Below are positions 15,245 through 22,788 of a DNA stretch of 33,310 bases, piece by piece. The position numbers and the translations under genes are program-made. The first letter of the stretch is position 1. Every line of letters starts with the position of its first letter. This stretch comes from Eubacteriales bacterium (lineage in GTDB: Bacteria; Bacillota; Clostridia; Peptostreptococcales; Anaerovoracaceae). The stretch is taken from positions 1 to 33,310 of the forward strand of contig JAQXJR010000019.1 in NCBI GenBank assembly GCA_029009055.1, given 5' to 3'. The notes beneath the pieces were generated by a model. It saw only the letters and a program-made list of their open reading frames with translations, was not told the origin of the DNA and searched no databases.

Positions 15245-16879
15245 TTACTTCAGTGAATGATATCCTGTGAATGTAGTAGATGGATCGTTATTATTAGTAA
15301 GAGCGCTGGCCTTAGTGATAGGATCTGTGAATCCGTACTTAAATCCGAGGATGTTAGTATCACTAGCAGGTGTCTTAACAGCGAATGTGTTGATGACATC
15401 CTTAGTCGTCATCTTATTCTCGATCATGTATGTCAGCTGAGTCCAGTTATCTGTTCCTCTGAACATCTTCTGAACTATAGCGCCCCATCTCATGGTCATC
15501 ATGGAGTTTCTGAATGTGCGTGTGCCATTCTCATTACGTCCCTGGAGGACATACAGTGTATCGCCCTTCTTATTAGCCTTCTTCAGGTCATACTTAAGAT
15601 GATACTTCTGATAGTACGCGAGCTCAGCGATGAGTCCGCCGCCGTCTGTAACCTTACGTGTAGCGCGGTTGAAGCAGATGACGAGCTTCAGAGTCTTATA
15701 CTCTGTGCAGAACTGGAAGTCGCCTGTGGAATCCATGAACGCGGCTATAGGTCCATGACCGTACTTCTTAACGAGTACGTTATTGATAGCTGTAACCTTA
15801 CCTGCTCCCTGTGTCTGAGCCTTAGTAGCTACCTTACCCTTAGACCATTTACCCTTATCCTTAGCGTAAGCGGCATAGCCCTTCTTATAGTCGTAAGCGT
15901 TGATGTACTTACCATCAGCTCCTACCTGGTTCGTCATAGCCATAACGCCTGTTACATATTTATGGAGTCCGAACTCATCTACGGCTGCCCTTACTACGTC
16001 GATATCGGAGGCTGAGCAAATCCATACCTTGATATTATTCTTACTAAGTGTCTTATAGAGCTCGACGATATTCTTAGTAACCTGGATACCGTCGTTATAC
16101 TCTATAGTTACCTGACCTGTCTTAGTCTCTCTTCCGAGCTCGTCCTTATCAGGTGATTTCCATTCCTTAATGGATGTCTTAATGGACTTATTAGCGTGGT
16201 GGGACTTCTTAGCGAGATTGTACTTCTCTGTAGGTGTCATGCCTGTGAACCAGTAGAGGATCCACGGGTATGATGTAGCAGCGGAGAAGTTATCACCGAT
16301 GAGGTCATACATAGCTCTCATCTTAGTGGAGAATTCCTTCCACTCAGGATCTGCCTGGAGTTTAGCGAGCGTATCAGCGTCTGTTATACCCTTAGCTGTG
16401 AATGGACCATACTTAGTGTAGAGGGCATCGTATGCTGTGTAGATGTCGTCAGCCCAGTCAGCGAATGTAGCGTCATTAGCGCTGTAGTCTGTTCCACCCT
16501 TATCGTTTACGTTATCTTCGATTCCTGTTTCGAGGATACCCTTGATCTGATCAGGCTTGAAGGCGAATGCCATGTGCTGCAGCTGATAGATAGCCAGCTG
16601 CTCCTCTACGTCGAAGATAGAGGATGTGTTATCGAAATCGAATACAGCGTATGAATTCTTATACGCCTTCTTCTTAGCGTTCTTCGTTCCCTTACCGTAT
16701 GTAGAAACGAGGGAGTTGATAGCCTTCTTAGAATCTGTGTTCCAGGAAGTCATCTTAACTACAGTACGTTTAGGCTTCTTAGCTTTCTTAGTCTTAGCGA
16801 AAGTCGTCATAGGCATAGCCATAGTTCCGAAAACCATAGCAGCTGACAGTGTGACCGCCGCGAATTTCTTTCCGAACAT
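15245..16879 (-). CDS. Secreted HAD-superfamily phosphatase, phosphorylcholine-phosphatase-like
   Basis: An N-terminal signal peptide (hydrophobic AAVTLSAAMVFGTMAMPM, cleavage likely after TTFA at residue 28) exports it; a Lys-rich stretch follows. HAD motifs are DFDNT (81-85, nucleophile D81 and acid D83), ICSASD (287-292, motif II Ser289) and MDSTGDF (382-388, motif IV acids). A large cap insertion lies between motifs I and II. The pattern fits the PchP-like branch of HAD phosphatases; the true substrate is unknown. The start is set at the third ATG (MFGKK) because AAGGAG lies ten bases ahead. Upstream ATGs overlap or abut that site. The Pho-box-like repeats upstream suggest phosphate-responsive expression. 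Confidence 0.85.
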   Translation of the reverse strand: MFGKKFAAVTLSAAMVFGTMAMPMTTFAKTKKAKKPKRTVVKMTSWNTDSKKAINSLVSTYGKGTKNAKKKAYKNSYAVFDFDNTSSIFDVEEQLAIYQLQHMAFAFKPDQIKGILETGIEDNVNDKGGTDYSANDATFADWADDIYTAYDALYTKYGPFTAKGITDADTLAKLQADPEWKEFSTKMRAMYDLIGDNFSAATSYPWILYWFTGMTPTEKYNLAKKSHHANKSIKTSIKEWKSPDKDELGRETKTGQVTIEYNDGIQVTKNIVELYKTLSKNNIKVWICSASDIDVVRAAVDEFGLHKYVTGVMAMTNQVGADGKYINAYDYKKGYAAYAKDKGKWSKGKVATKAQTQGAGKVTAINNVLVKKYGHGPIAAFMDSTGDFQFCTEYKTLKLVICFNRATRKVTDGGGLIAELAYYQKYHLKYDLKKANKKGDTLYVLQGRNENGTRTFRNSMMTMRWGAIVQKMFRGTDNWTQLTYMIENKMTTKDVINTFAVKTPASDTNILGFKYGFTDPITKASALTNNNDPSTTFTGYHSLK

Positions 16880-17025
16880 TATTTTCATGCTCCTTTCATC
16901 GAGATTCATCCCGCGCTGTACTTACCGCCTGCGTCATTCATTCTGAAATTCATTCAGACCCCGGTGCTCGTCCGGCACCGCCATATATAAGACGCGAGCG
17001 TTTAGTGACTGAATGTGAATCCTGT

Positions 17026-17042
17026 TTGTAATATTTTTGTAA
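17026..17042 (-). promoter_or_regulatory. Pho-box-like direct repeat facing the phosphatase gene
   Basis: On the minus strand TTACAA-N5-TTACAA is spaced at exactly 11 bp. This resembles the TTAACA-type 11-bp-period boxes bound by PhoP of Bacillus. It lies about 150 bp upstream of the phosphatase start and about 35-45 bp before a possible -10. Confidence 0.5.
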
Positions 17043-17152
17043 ATTTTATCATCTTTTCGGGTCATAGTAAACACTATTAAACTATCCGAACTTTCGTTAA
17101 TTTAGCAAAACCAAATCTTAATATTTCGAATTTTCGATATTTTAATATGATT

Positions 17153-17169
17153 TTACAAATATTTTACAA
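17153..17169 (+). promoter_or_regulatory. Pho-box-like direct repeat facing the two-component operon
   Basis: On the plus strand TTACAA-N5-TTACAA has the same sequence and 11-bp spacing as the site facing the phosphatase, but in opposite orientation. Each site therefore points toward its own gene. This suggests autoregulation of the two-component operon. Confidence 0.5.
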
Positions 17170-17439
17170 AAGTTCCATCACTTTCCGATGCTCCAAAAAT
17201 ACATTTCTGAAATTTATTTAACTTAACATAAAAACGCACCTGTTCACCACTAGGTCTTCATTCCTTTTTCAAGGGAATTATGGTAATATTTCCTTGATAA
17301 ATGTAATTTATTATACATTGATCGGTTTTGGCGGTCTGGCCCGGAGGAACCCGGCGCCCGGACTGGCTGTGAAGCCCAGAGGGAGGAACGGCCGGGGTGG
17401 CTTTGCTGTATGGGACAGGCATGATATGGAGGTGCGCTT

Positions 17440-18123
17440 ATGTATAGGATGCTCATCGTAGATGACGAACAGAAGATCCGCGAGGTCATTAGGGAGTACG
17501 CGGAGTTTAACGGTTACGAGGTCACAGAGGCGGCCGACGGCATGGAAGCTGTCAGCCTTTGCAAAGATAAAGAGTTCGATATCATCATTCTGGATATCAT
17601 GATGCCGAAGCTGGACGGCTACTCTACATGTAAAGAAATTAAGAAGATACATAAGGACGTGCCTATCATCATGCTTTCTGCGCGCGGCGAGGAGTACGAT
17701 AAGCTGTTCGGTTTCGAGCTCGGGATCGACGACTACATAGTGAAGCCTTTCAGCCCTAAGGAGCTCATGGCCAGGGTGCGCGCTGTCCTGAACCGCCGTA
17801 ACGCCGGCGAGCCAGCTAAGAAGAGCGTCATGAAGTTCGGAGGCTTGGAGATAAACATCCCGGCCAGAACGGTGAGCGTGGACGGTAAGCGCGTCGACCT
17901 GACCCCTAAGGAATATGAGCTGCTGTTCTATCTCATAGAGAACAGGGGCGTGGCTCTCTCCCGCGACAGGCTGCTGCAGGACATCTGGGGCTATGACTTC
18001 TTCGGAGACGACAGGACCATAGACACGCACATTAAGAATCTGAGAGTCGCTCTCGGGCCTTACAGAGACTATATCGTGACACTGAGAGGCGTGGGATATA
18101 AGTTCGAATATAACGAAGAATAA
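17440..18123 (+). CDS. OmpR/PhoB-family response regulator
   Basis: The receiver domain has acidic residues D8/D9, phosphoacceptor D52 (ILDIMMPKLDG), S80 and K102 (VKPFSPKEL). A winged-helix DNA-binding domain (about 125-225) follows, with VDLTPKEYELLFYLIENRG and the recognition segment DDRTIDTHIKNLRVAL, ending in RGVGYKFE. It has 227 residues, the family norm. GGAGG lies seven bases before the ATG. It is followed after 3 bp by its histidine kinase. Flanking TTACAA boxes and the divergent phosphatase hint at a PhoP-like role, but VanR/WalR-like roles are possible. Confidence 0.95.
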   Translation: MYRMLIVDDEQKIREVIREYAEFNGYEVTEAADGMEAVSLCKDKEFDIIILDIMMPKLDGYSTCKEIKKIHKDVPIIMLSARGEEYDKLFGFELGIDDYIVKPFSPKELMARVRAVLNRRNAGEPAKKSVMKFGGLEINIPARTVSVDGKRVDLTPKEYELLFYLIENRGVALSRDRLLQDIWGYDFFGDDRTIDTHIKNLRVALGPYRDYIVTLRGVGYKFEYNEE

Positions 18124-18126
18124 GAC

Positions 18127-19998
18127 ATGAGTGAAAAAAACAATAAATTCAGTTTTCACAGCATAAACTTCCACCTGTGGATGTATTTCACGCTTTTCGC
18201 CGTACTGGTAGTGGCGCTGATCGGCGGCCTGCTCTACTTCATGATCACGAATTACTATGGCGACCTGAAGGAGAAGGATACGGAGCGCATGTCCGCGGAA
18301 ATAAAGCAGCTATATCGCGACTCCGGCAGCAGCACCGGCTTCGCTTCCCAGCTCTACGCCATAGCTTCGGCGAACGACGTAAACATATATATAACCCGTA
18401 AGACCAGCTCATCGGAATGGACAGGCCAGTTTAAGGGCATGAACCCTATGTACAGCCAGCTCTTGAACGAGAGTTCCATCATAGACAGGCTGTCCAATAA
18501 GCTGACTCTTAATAACAGGTTGAAGAGGAAGGCTTATAAGGACTCGACGAGCAGCGGCGATTCGAGCGATTCCAAGAGTTCGGACAGCAGCGGCAGATCA
18601 AGCAGTTCTGACAGTTCTGGCAGTTCTGGCAGTTCGAATAACAGCTCCGAGCAAAGCTCAGCTGATACGACGGGAGCTACCGCCCACTCCGGCAGCCGGA
18701 TATCTGACGAATCTGCAGATGAGTCCGATGAACAGACGACTAACGATGTGGAAAACCAGACGGACGGCCAGACCAATGACAATGTAGATAACCAGGAAGA
18801 CAGCCAAGACCCTTCCGATAATTCCCGCCCTGTTATTTCAGCGGCGGAGCCAGAGGAATCAGACCGGCCGTCCATCCGCGGGCTTAAATCCTCATCCGCC
18901 CGCATCACTACCACAGTCGGAAACGGCATGAGCGTTTTAGCTTACGCGACAGAAATAACCAGCAGAGACGACATGCTCCAGGACACGAGCACGGTGCTTT
19001 ACATATTCGCGCCGCTCTACCCTGCCACGTCGACGCTGAGGATACTATCAAAAGTTCTGGGAACTACGCTATTCATAGCTTTGCTCATGGCTCTCGCGAT
19101 AGCCATGATCATATCGAACCGCATCTCCAGGCCTATAGATAAGATCACGAAGTCGGCGGCCAAGCTTTCGCACGGGGATTACGACGTGAAGTTCGAGGGC
19201 CAGCCGTACGATGAGACCATGGAACTGGCTCACACCCTGACCGTGGCTGAGAACGAGATGAAGAAGACGGACGAGTACCACCGCGACCTCATCGCTAACG
19301 TCTCACACGACCTGCGCACGCCTCTGACCATGATAAAGTCCTACGCTGAGATGATCCGCGACCTGTCCGGTGATTTCCCGGAGAAGCGTAATCGGCACCT
19401 GGGCGTCATCATAGAGGAGTCCGACAGGCTGAATAACATGGTGAGCGACCTTCTTAACCTGTCCCGCCTCCAGTCGCATAAGATAGAGCTGGAGAAGAAG
19501 GATTTCGACCTGAACGAGGCCGTGGATAACATGCTGTCGACATATAAGCTGATGCAGGAGAGCGAGGGCTATTCCATCTCATTTAAGAAGTGCAAAGGCC
19601 CATCTGTGATTTCTGCCGATCCGGCCAGGATAGATCAGATCATGAATAACCTTCTATCTAACGCGATCAAGTATTGCGGCGAGGATAAGCAGGTGATCAT
19701 AGAGACTGTTAAGGAAGATAATAATAAGGCCATCCGTTTCTCAGTGACGGATCACGGCCAGGGCATAAAGCCTGAGGAACTGCCTCACGTTTGGGACAGG
19801 TACTATAAGTCCAGCACCCACCACGTCCGCGAGACTAAGGGAAGCGGCATCGGCCTCTCGATCTGTAAGGAACTCCTGAAACTGCACGACGCTGATTACG
19901 GCGTGGTGAGCGAGGTCGGTAAGGGCTCGACCTTCTGGTTCAAGCTGCCTCTAGTCCAGCAGCAAAGAAGTCTCCTCGGCCTCAGTAAATCGAAATAG
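18127..19998 (+). CDS. Sensor histidine kinase with Ser/Asp-rich extracytoplasmic insert
   Basis: Partner kinase of the preceding regulator. TM1 is at about 18-40 and TM2 at about 308-330, with an external region between. HAMP follows (about 331-382), then HisKA with phosphoacceptor H394 (NVSHDLRTPLTMIKSYAEM) and HATPase_c with the N box (MNNLLSNAIKY), DHGQG (542-546) and GSGIGL (572-577). Residues about 138-250 in the external region are low complexity, first Ser/Asp/Gly and then Asn/Gln/Asp/Glu. This makes the protein 623 residues, longer than usual relatives of about 450-590. The external folded parts on both sides (about 45-137 and 256-305) could be one sensor domain split by the insert. 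Confidence 0.94.
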   Translation: MSEKNNKFSFHSINFHLWMYFTLFAVLVVALIGGLLYFMITNYYGDLKEKDTERMSAEIKQLYRDSGSSTGFASQLYAIASANDVNIYITRKTSSSEWTGQFKGMNPMYSQLLNESSIIDRLSNKLTLNNRLKRKAYKDSTSSGDSSDSKSSDSSGRSSSSDSSGSSGSSNNSSEQSSADTTGATAHSGSRISDESADESDEQTTNDVENQTDGQTNDNVDNQEDSQDPSDNSRPVISAAEPEESDRPSIRGLKSSSARITTTVGNGMSVLAYATEITSRDDMLQDTSTVLYIFAPLYPATSTLRILSKVLGTTLFIALLMALAIAMIISNRISRPIDKITKSAAKLSHGDYDVKFEGQPYDETMELAHTLTVAENEMKKTDEYHRDLIANVSHDLRTPLTMIKSYAEMIRDLSGDFPEKRNRHLGVIIEESDRLNNMVSDLLNLSRLQSHKIELEKKDFDLNEAVDNMLSTYKLMQESEGYSISFKKCKGPSVISADPARIDQIMNNLLSNAIKYCGEDKQVIIETVKEDNNKAIRFSVTDHGQGIKPEELPHVWDRYYKSSTHHVRETKGSGIGLSICKELLKLHDADYGVVSEVGKGSTFWFKLPLVQQQRSLLGLSKSK

Positions 19999-20284
19999 CC
20001 CTGCCGGGCCCCGCCCGGGTCGCGGACGTTATATAGTTAGATGTGGGCTTCCGGCAGGAAGGTCGATATGGATGAAATGAGGGAGCCCAGCGCATTATAG
20101 GATTATTGAACACGGCCACGACGCGAATTAAGATTGTAACAAATATGAGCCGGCGTGTTTGGAAATTTACGTTTAGTAACAAATTTAGATATTTGAGGGA
20201 TTATTGTAATATTTTTCACTGAGAAATCGGATTAGTTTACGAAATGTAAAATTAACATGCCTAACTACAAGATTTGATTACAAA

Positions 20285-20384
20285 GCCCCTGCGTCAGCCA
20301 GTCCCATCAACTCAAATCCCCCTGCTCGGCCAGCGGCCGCACCCCAAGGACTGCAAGCGTCCGGCGACGCGCCTCCGCAGGGGC
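20285..20384. ncRNA. Candidate structured RNA with a three-way-junction fold
   Basis: Four mutually compatible helices are visible. P1 is GCCCCTGCG (20285-20293) with CGCAGGGGC (20376-20384). P3 is CAGTCC (20299-20304) with GGACTG (20348-20353), enclosing P4 CGGCC/GGCCG (20327-20331/20335-20339). P2 is GCGTC/GACGC (20357-20361/20366-20370) with a four-base loop. It is non-coding and matches no RNA family I can recognise. Either strand could be transcribed. Confidence 0.4.
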
Positions 20385-20401
20385 GACTTAGGAAGGAACG
20401 T

Positions 20402-20470
20402 AAAGAACAGAAAAACCCGTGGAATTGTCCGAGCGCCTTAGGCGCGAGTTTTCCACGGGTTCTGTTCTTT
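20402..20470. terminator. Large hairpin between convergent genes, probable bidirectional terminator
   Basis: AAAGAACAGA (20402-20411) pairs with TCTGTTCTTT (20461-20470), and ACCCGTGGAA (20415-20424) with TTCCACGGGT (20451-20460). An internal GCGCC-TTA-GGCGC hairpin caps it. The AAAG/CTTT ends give short T runs in both directions. It is 50 bp past the metI stop. Confidence 0.7.
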
Positions 20471-20520
20471 GTGAGTGACTTATGCTGCCCCGAGGACAGC
20501 GCGGAGGCGGACGAAGCGGG

Positions 20521-21228
20521 CTAGCGCTTCAGTCGCTTATCCGACTTAATAGCCCAGTGGGTGCCCACCGACTGGAAGATTTGCACCAGAACGATAAGCA
20601 GGATCACGGCTATGATCATGATCAAGTACTGGTAGCGGTAGTAGCCATAGTTTATGGCGATCTTACCCAGACCGCCGCCGCCGATGATGCCGGACATAGC
20701 CGAGTAGCCGAGAATCGTCGTGATGGCGATCGTGATGTTAGAGATCAGCGACGGAACGCTTTCCGGAATCATGACCTTCATTATTATCTGCATCGGTGAC
20801 GCGCCCATGCTGACCGCCGCCTCGATGACATTACCATCCACATCGCGCAGCGAACTCTCAACCAGCCTTGCCACGAACGGGAAGGACGCGATGACGAGAG
20901 GCACGATAGACGCGACCGTTCCAACTACTGTGCCGACGATGGCCCTGGTCAGCGGGAACACCACGATCATCAGGATCAGGAACGGAATGGACCTCAGTAA
21001 ATTTATGATAACGTTTATCACTGCCATAAGCGCCTTAGGAAGCGGCAGCACACCGTTCTTCTCGCCGGTCACCAGGATGACACCCAGTGGCAGACCAATC
21101 AGCAGCGACAGAGCCGTCGCGATAATAGTAACGTAAACAGTTTCCCAGGTCGCCAGAGGGATCTCGTTCTGCAGAACGTAGATGGCCTCCTCGACCTTCT
21201 CAGGATCGAACATACTAGCCAGAACCAT
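20521..21228 (-). CDS. metI: D/L-methionine ABC transporter permease MetI
   Basis: The membrane subunit of the methionine importer. It has 235 residues with five to six helices. The cytoplasmic coupling (EAA) segment reads EAAVSMGASPMQIIMKVMIPESVPSL, and GYSAMSGIIGGGGLGKIAINYGYYRY is a MetI-family signature. The start is in a TAATG overlap with the metN stop, indicating translational coupling. Confidence 0.97.
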   Translation of the reverse strand: MVLASMFDPEKVEEAIYVLQNEIPLATWETVYVTIIATALSLLIGLPLGVILVTGEKNGVLPLPKALMAVINVIINLLRSIPFLILMIVVFPLTRAIVGTVVGTVASIVPLVIASFPFVARLVESSLRDVDGNVIEAAVSMGASPMQIIMKVMIPESVPSLISNITIAITTILGYSAMSGIIGGGGLGKIAINYGYYRYQYLIMIIAVILLIVLVQIFQSVGTHWAIKSDKRLKR

Positions 21229-22439
21229 TATTTATCCCCCTTTTCAACTTCAGATTTCGCAACATCAGACGCCGCAACGCCTGTATCCACAGCAATTTCG
21301 GACGCAACAACTTCGGACGCAGCAAAGCCGGAACCAGCTTCGGCGTCTGCCTCAACTCTGGTATCAGCCTCAGACGCCGCAAAGCCAGAACCAGCTTCGT
21401 CGGCGTCCTCGTCCTCATCATCATCCGACGCCGGCTTCAGCTCTATGACCCGGGCGGTGATGCCCTGGCGGCCGTTCATGAAGTCGAGCGTCTGCTCCAC
21501 ACTATCACCCTCGTCAGGAATAGAAAGCAGCATCTTACCATAGGCCTTGCCACCGACATTACGGGTGGAGGCGTAGAGGATGTTCGCCGCTATACCTTTC
21601 TTAAGAGCAAGGTCAGCTATCAGCGGCGAATCCGTGGTCTCGGAATCATTGAAGGAAACTGAGACGCACTTCATGCCTTCGCCCACCGTGAGCTGGGTCT
21701 CATCGCTGTCCGGGTTCACCAGCCTCTTCGCCGCCTCAGACTGAGGATTCTCGAAAATAGCCGACATATCGCCTTGCTCCTTCACTTCGCCCTTATCTAT
21801 GATGGCGACACGGTTACAGATCCTCTCAACTACCGACATCTGGTGAGTTATGATGATGACCGTGATGCCCATCTCCGTGTTTATCTTCTTTATCAAGTCC
21901 AGGATCTGGTTGGTCGTCTTCGGGTCCAGGGCGCTGGTCGCCTCATCGCAGAGAAGGACCTTCGGGTCAGTCGCCAGAGCGCGAGCTATGGCTACTCTTT
22001 GCTGCTGGCCACCGGAAAGCTGAGCCGGATACGCGTCCGCCTTACTCTTAAGTCCGACTATGTCGAGCAGTTCGAGTGCCCGCTTCCGCGCCTTCGCCTT
22101 ATCCACGCCGGAAATCTCCATCGGGAAGCAGACGTTCTTCAGGCAGGTCCTCTGCATGAGAAGGTTGAAGCTCTGGAATATCATGGTCACGTCGCGGCGC
22201 AGGTTTCTGAGCTCCTTCGGCGGGAGTGTCCCGATGTCGACGCCGTCTATGATGACCGCGCCCTCTGTCGGCCGCTCGATCATGTTTATGCAGCGCACCA
22301 GGGTGGATTTCCCGGCGCCGCTCATGCCGATTATGCCGAATATATCTCCGTCATTTACTCTAATATTAATGTCCTTCAAGGCTTCGACCCGGCCGGCGGC
22401 TGTTTCGAATGTCTTAGACAGGTGGCTGATCTCTATCAT
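21228..22439 (-). CDS. metN: Methionine ABC transporter ATP-binding protein MetN with NIL domain and acidic repeat tail
   Basis: ATPase subunit of methionine uptake. Walker A is GMSGAGKST (38-46), Q-loop Q89, signature LSGGQQQ (141-147), Walker B VLLCDE (161-166) and switch H199. Residues about 245-335 form the ACT-like NIL domain, which in E. coli MetN binds methionine for transinhibition. Normal MetN ends near 340-345. Here about 65 further residues follow, beginning [12 protein letters not shown] and containing an AGSGFAASE unit twice (349-357 and 368-376), then more Ala/Val/Glu/Asp. The tail is likely disordered and looks like expanded repeat sequence. Confidence 0.96.
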   Translation of the reverse strand: MIEISHLSKTFETAAGRVEALKDINIRVNDGDIFGIIGMSGAGKSTLVRCINMIERPTEGAVIIDGVDIGTLPPKELRNLRRDVTMIFQSFNLLMQRTCLKNVCFPMEISGVDKAKARKRALELLDIVGLKSKADAYPAQLSGGQQQRVAIARALATDPKVLLCDEATSALDPKTTNQILDLIKKINTEMGITVIIITHQMSVVERICNRVAIIDKGEVKEQGDMSAIFENPQSEAAKRLVNPDSDETQLTVGEGMKCVSVSFNDSETTDSPLIADLALKKGIAANILYASTRNVGGKAYGKMLLSIPDEGDSVEQTLDFMNGRQGITARVIELKPASDDDEDEDADEAGSGFAASEADTRVEADAEAGSGFAASEVVASEIAVDTGVAASDVAKSEVEKGDK

Positions 22440-22788
22440 TTTATCTCCAATTCGGGAATTAACGGCGGGGCTAGGCCTCGCCCGGCTGACTTTACCATTA
22501 TAGCACGAACCCGGGACTTCCGCTCAGCCGCAAAGCCTTTCCGCCTTATTCGGCTCCGCCCGCCGCGATTTCTGCCGCAAACGCCGACCGCAATGCCCGG
22601 TTACAGTTGACCGGCGCAAGTGCCGGCTGCGAATTTTGGCATTGCGGGCGCAGGCTCCGCCCGCCGGGGAAATACGAAGAGCCCCCCGGCGCCTTAACGT
22701 GACCGGGGGACCCTGATATCCGGGCTGTGGTTCGCTTTGCTGGACCACATGAAGCGGTCTCACCTGGCTATGCCTCGCCCTGAATCAA
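22440..22788. other. 350-bp GC-rich spacer between metQ and metN
   Basis: There is no gene here. It contains a -10 element for metN, a CCCCCGG/CCGGGGG hairpin (22683-22709) that could terminate metQ, several CCGCCC/GGGCGG-type short repeats and two GCTTTGC heptamers. Spacers of similar composition flank ppi, proS, ispF and the yacL-like gene. Confidence 0.5.
22497..22502 (-). promoter_or_regulatory. -10 element of the metN-metI promoter
   Basis: A perfect TATAAT on the minus strand preceded by TGC makes an extended -10 (TGCTATAAT). It lies about 58 bp before the metN ATG. No good -35 is visible, which is acceptable for an extended -10 promoter. It implies metNI can be transcribed independently of metQ. 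Confidence 0.6.

Larger units (their letters stand above)
16880..17439. other. 560-bp divergent promoter region between the phosphatase and two-component genes
   Basis: This AT-rich interval carries the promoters of both divergent transcripts. It holds two pairs of TTACAA direct repeats, a CGGTGC/GCACCG hairpin near the phosphatase side (about 16970-16988), a TATATA-type -10 candidate at about 16983-16989 on the minus strand, and a GC-rich spacer with a GCTTTGC heptamer just before the regulator gene. Confidence 0.55.
19999..20520. other. Convergent 520-bp intergenic region between the kinase gene and metI
   Basis: Both flanking genes end here, so no promoter is needed. The first 280 bp are AT-rich and contain GTAACAAAT twice, 40 bp apart. 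The second part holds a candidate structured RNA (20285-20384) and a 69-nt hairpin (20402-20470). Confidence 0.5.

Noticed and set aside
15257-16015. 252-codon plus-strand open frame opposite the phosphatase
   Set aside because: Antisense to a well-supported HAD phosphatase; no motifs or ribosome binding site.
17311-18174. Long open frame (287 codons) on the minus strand opposite the response regulator
   Set aside because: It mirrors the codon structure of the regulator gene, has no recognisable domain and no ribosome binding site; a shadow frame.
21774-22610. 278-codon plus-strand open frame opposite metN
   Set aside because: Antisense to a clear ABC ATPase, composition typical of a shadow frame, no family match.
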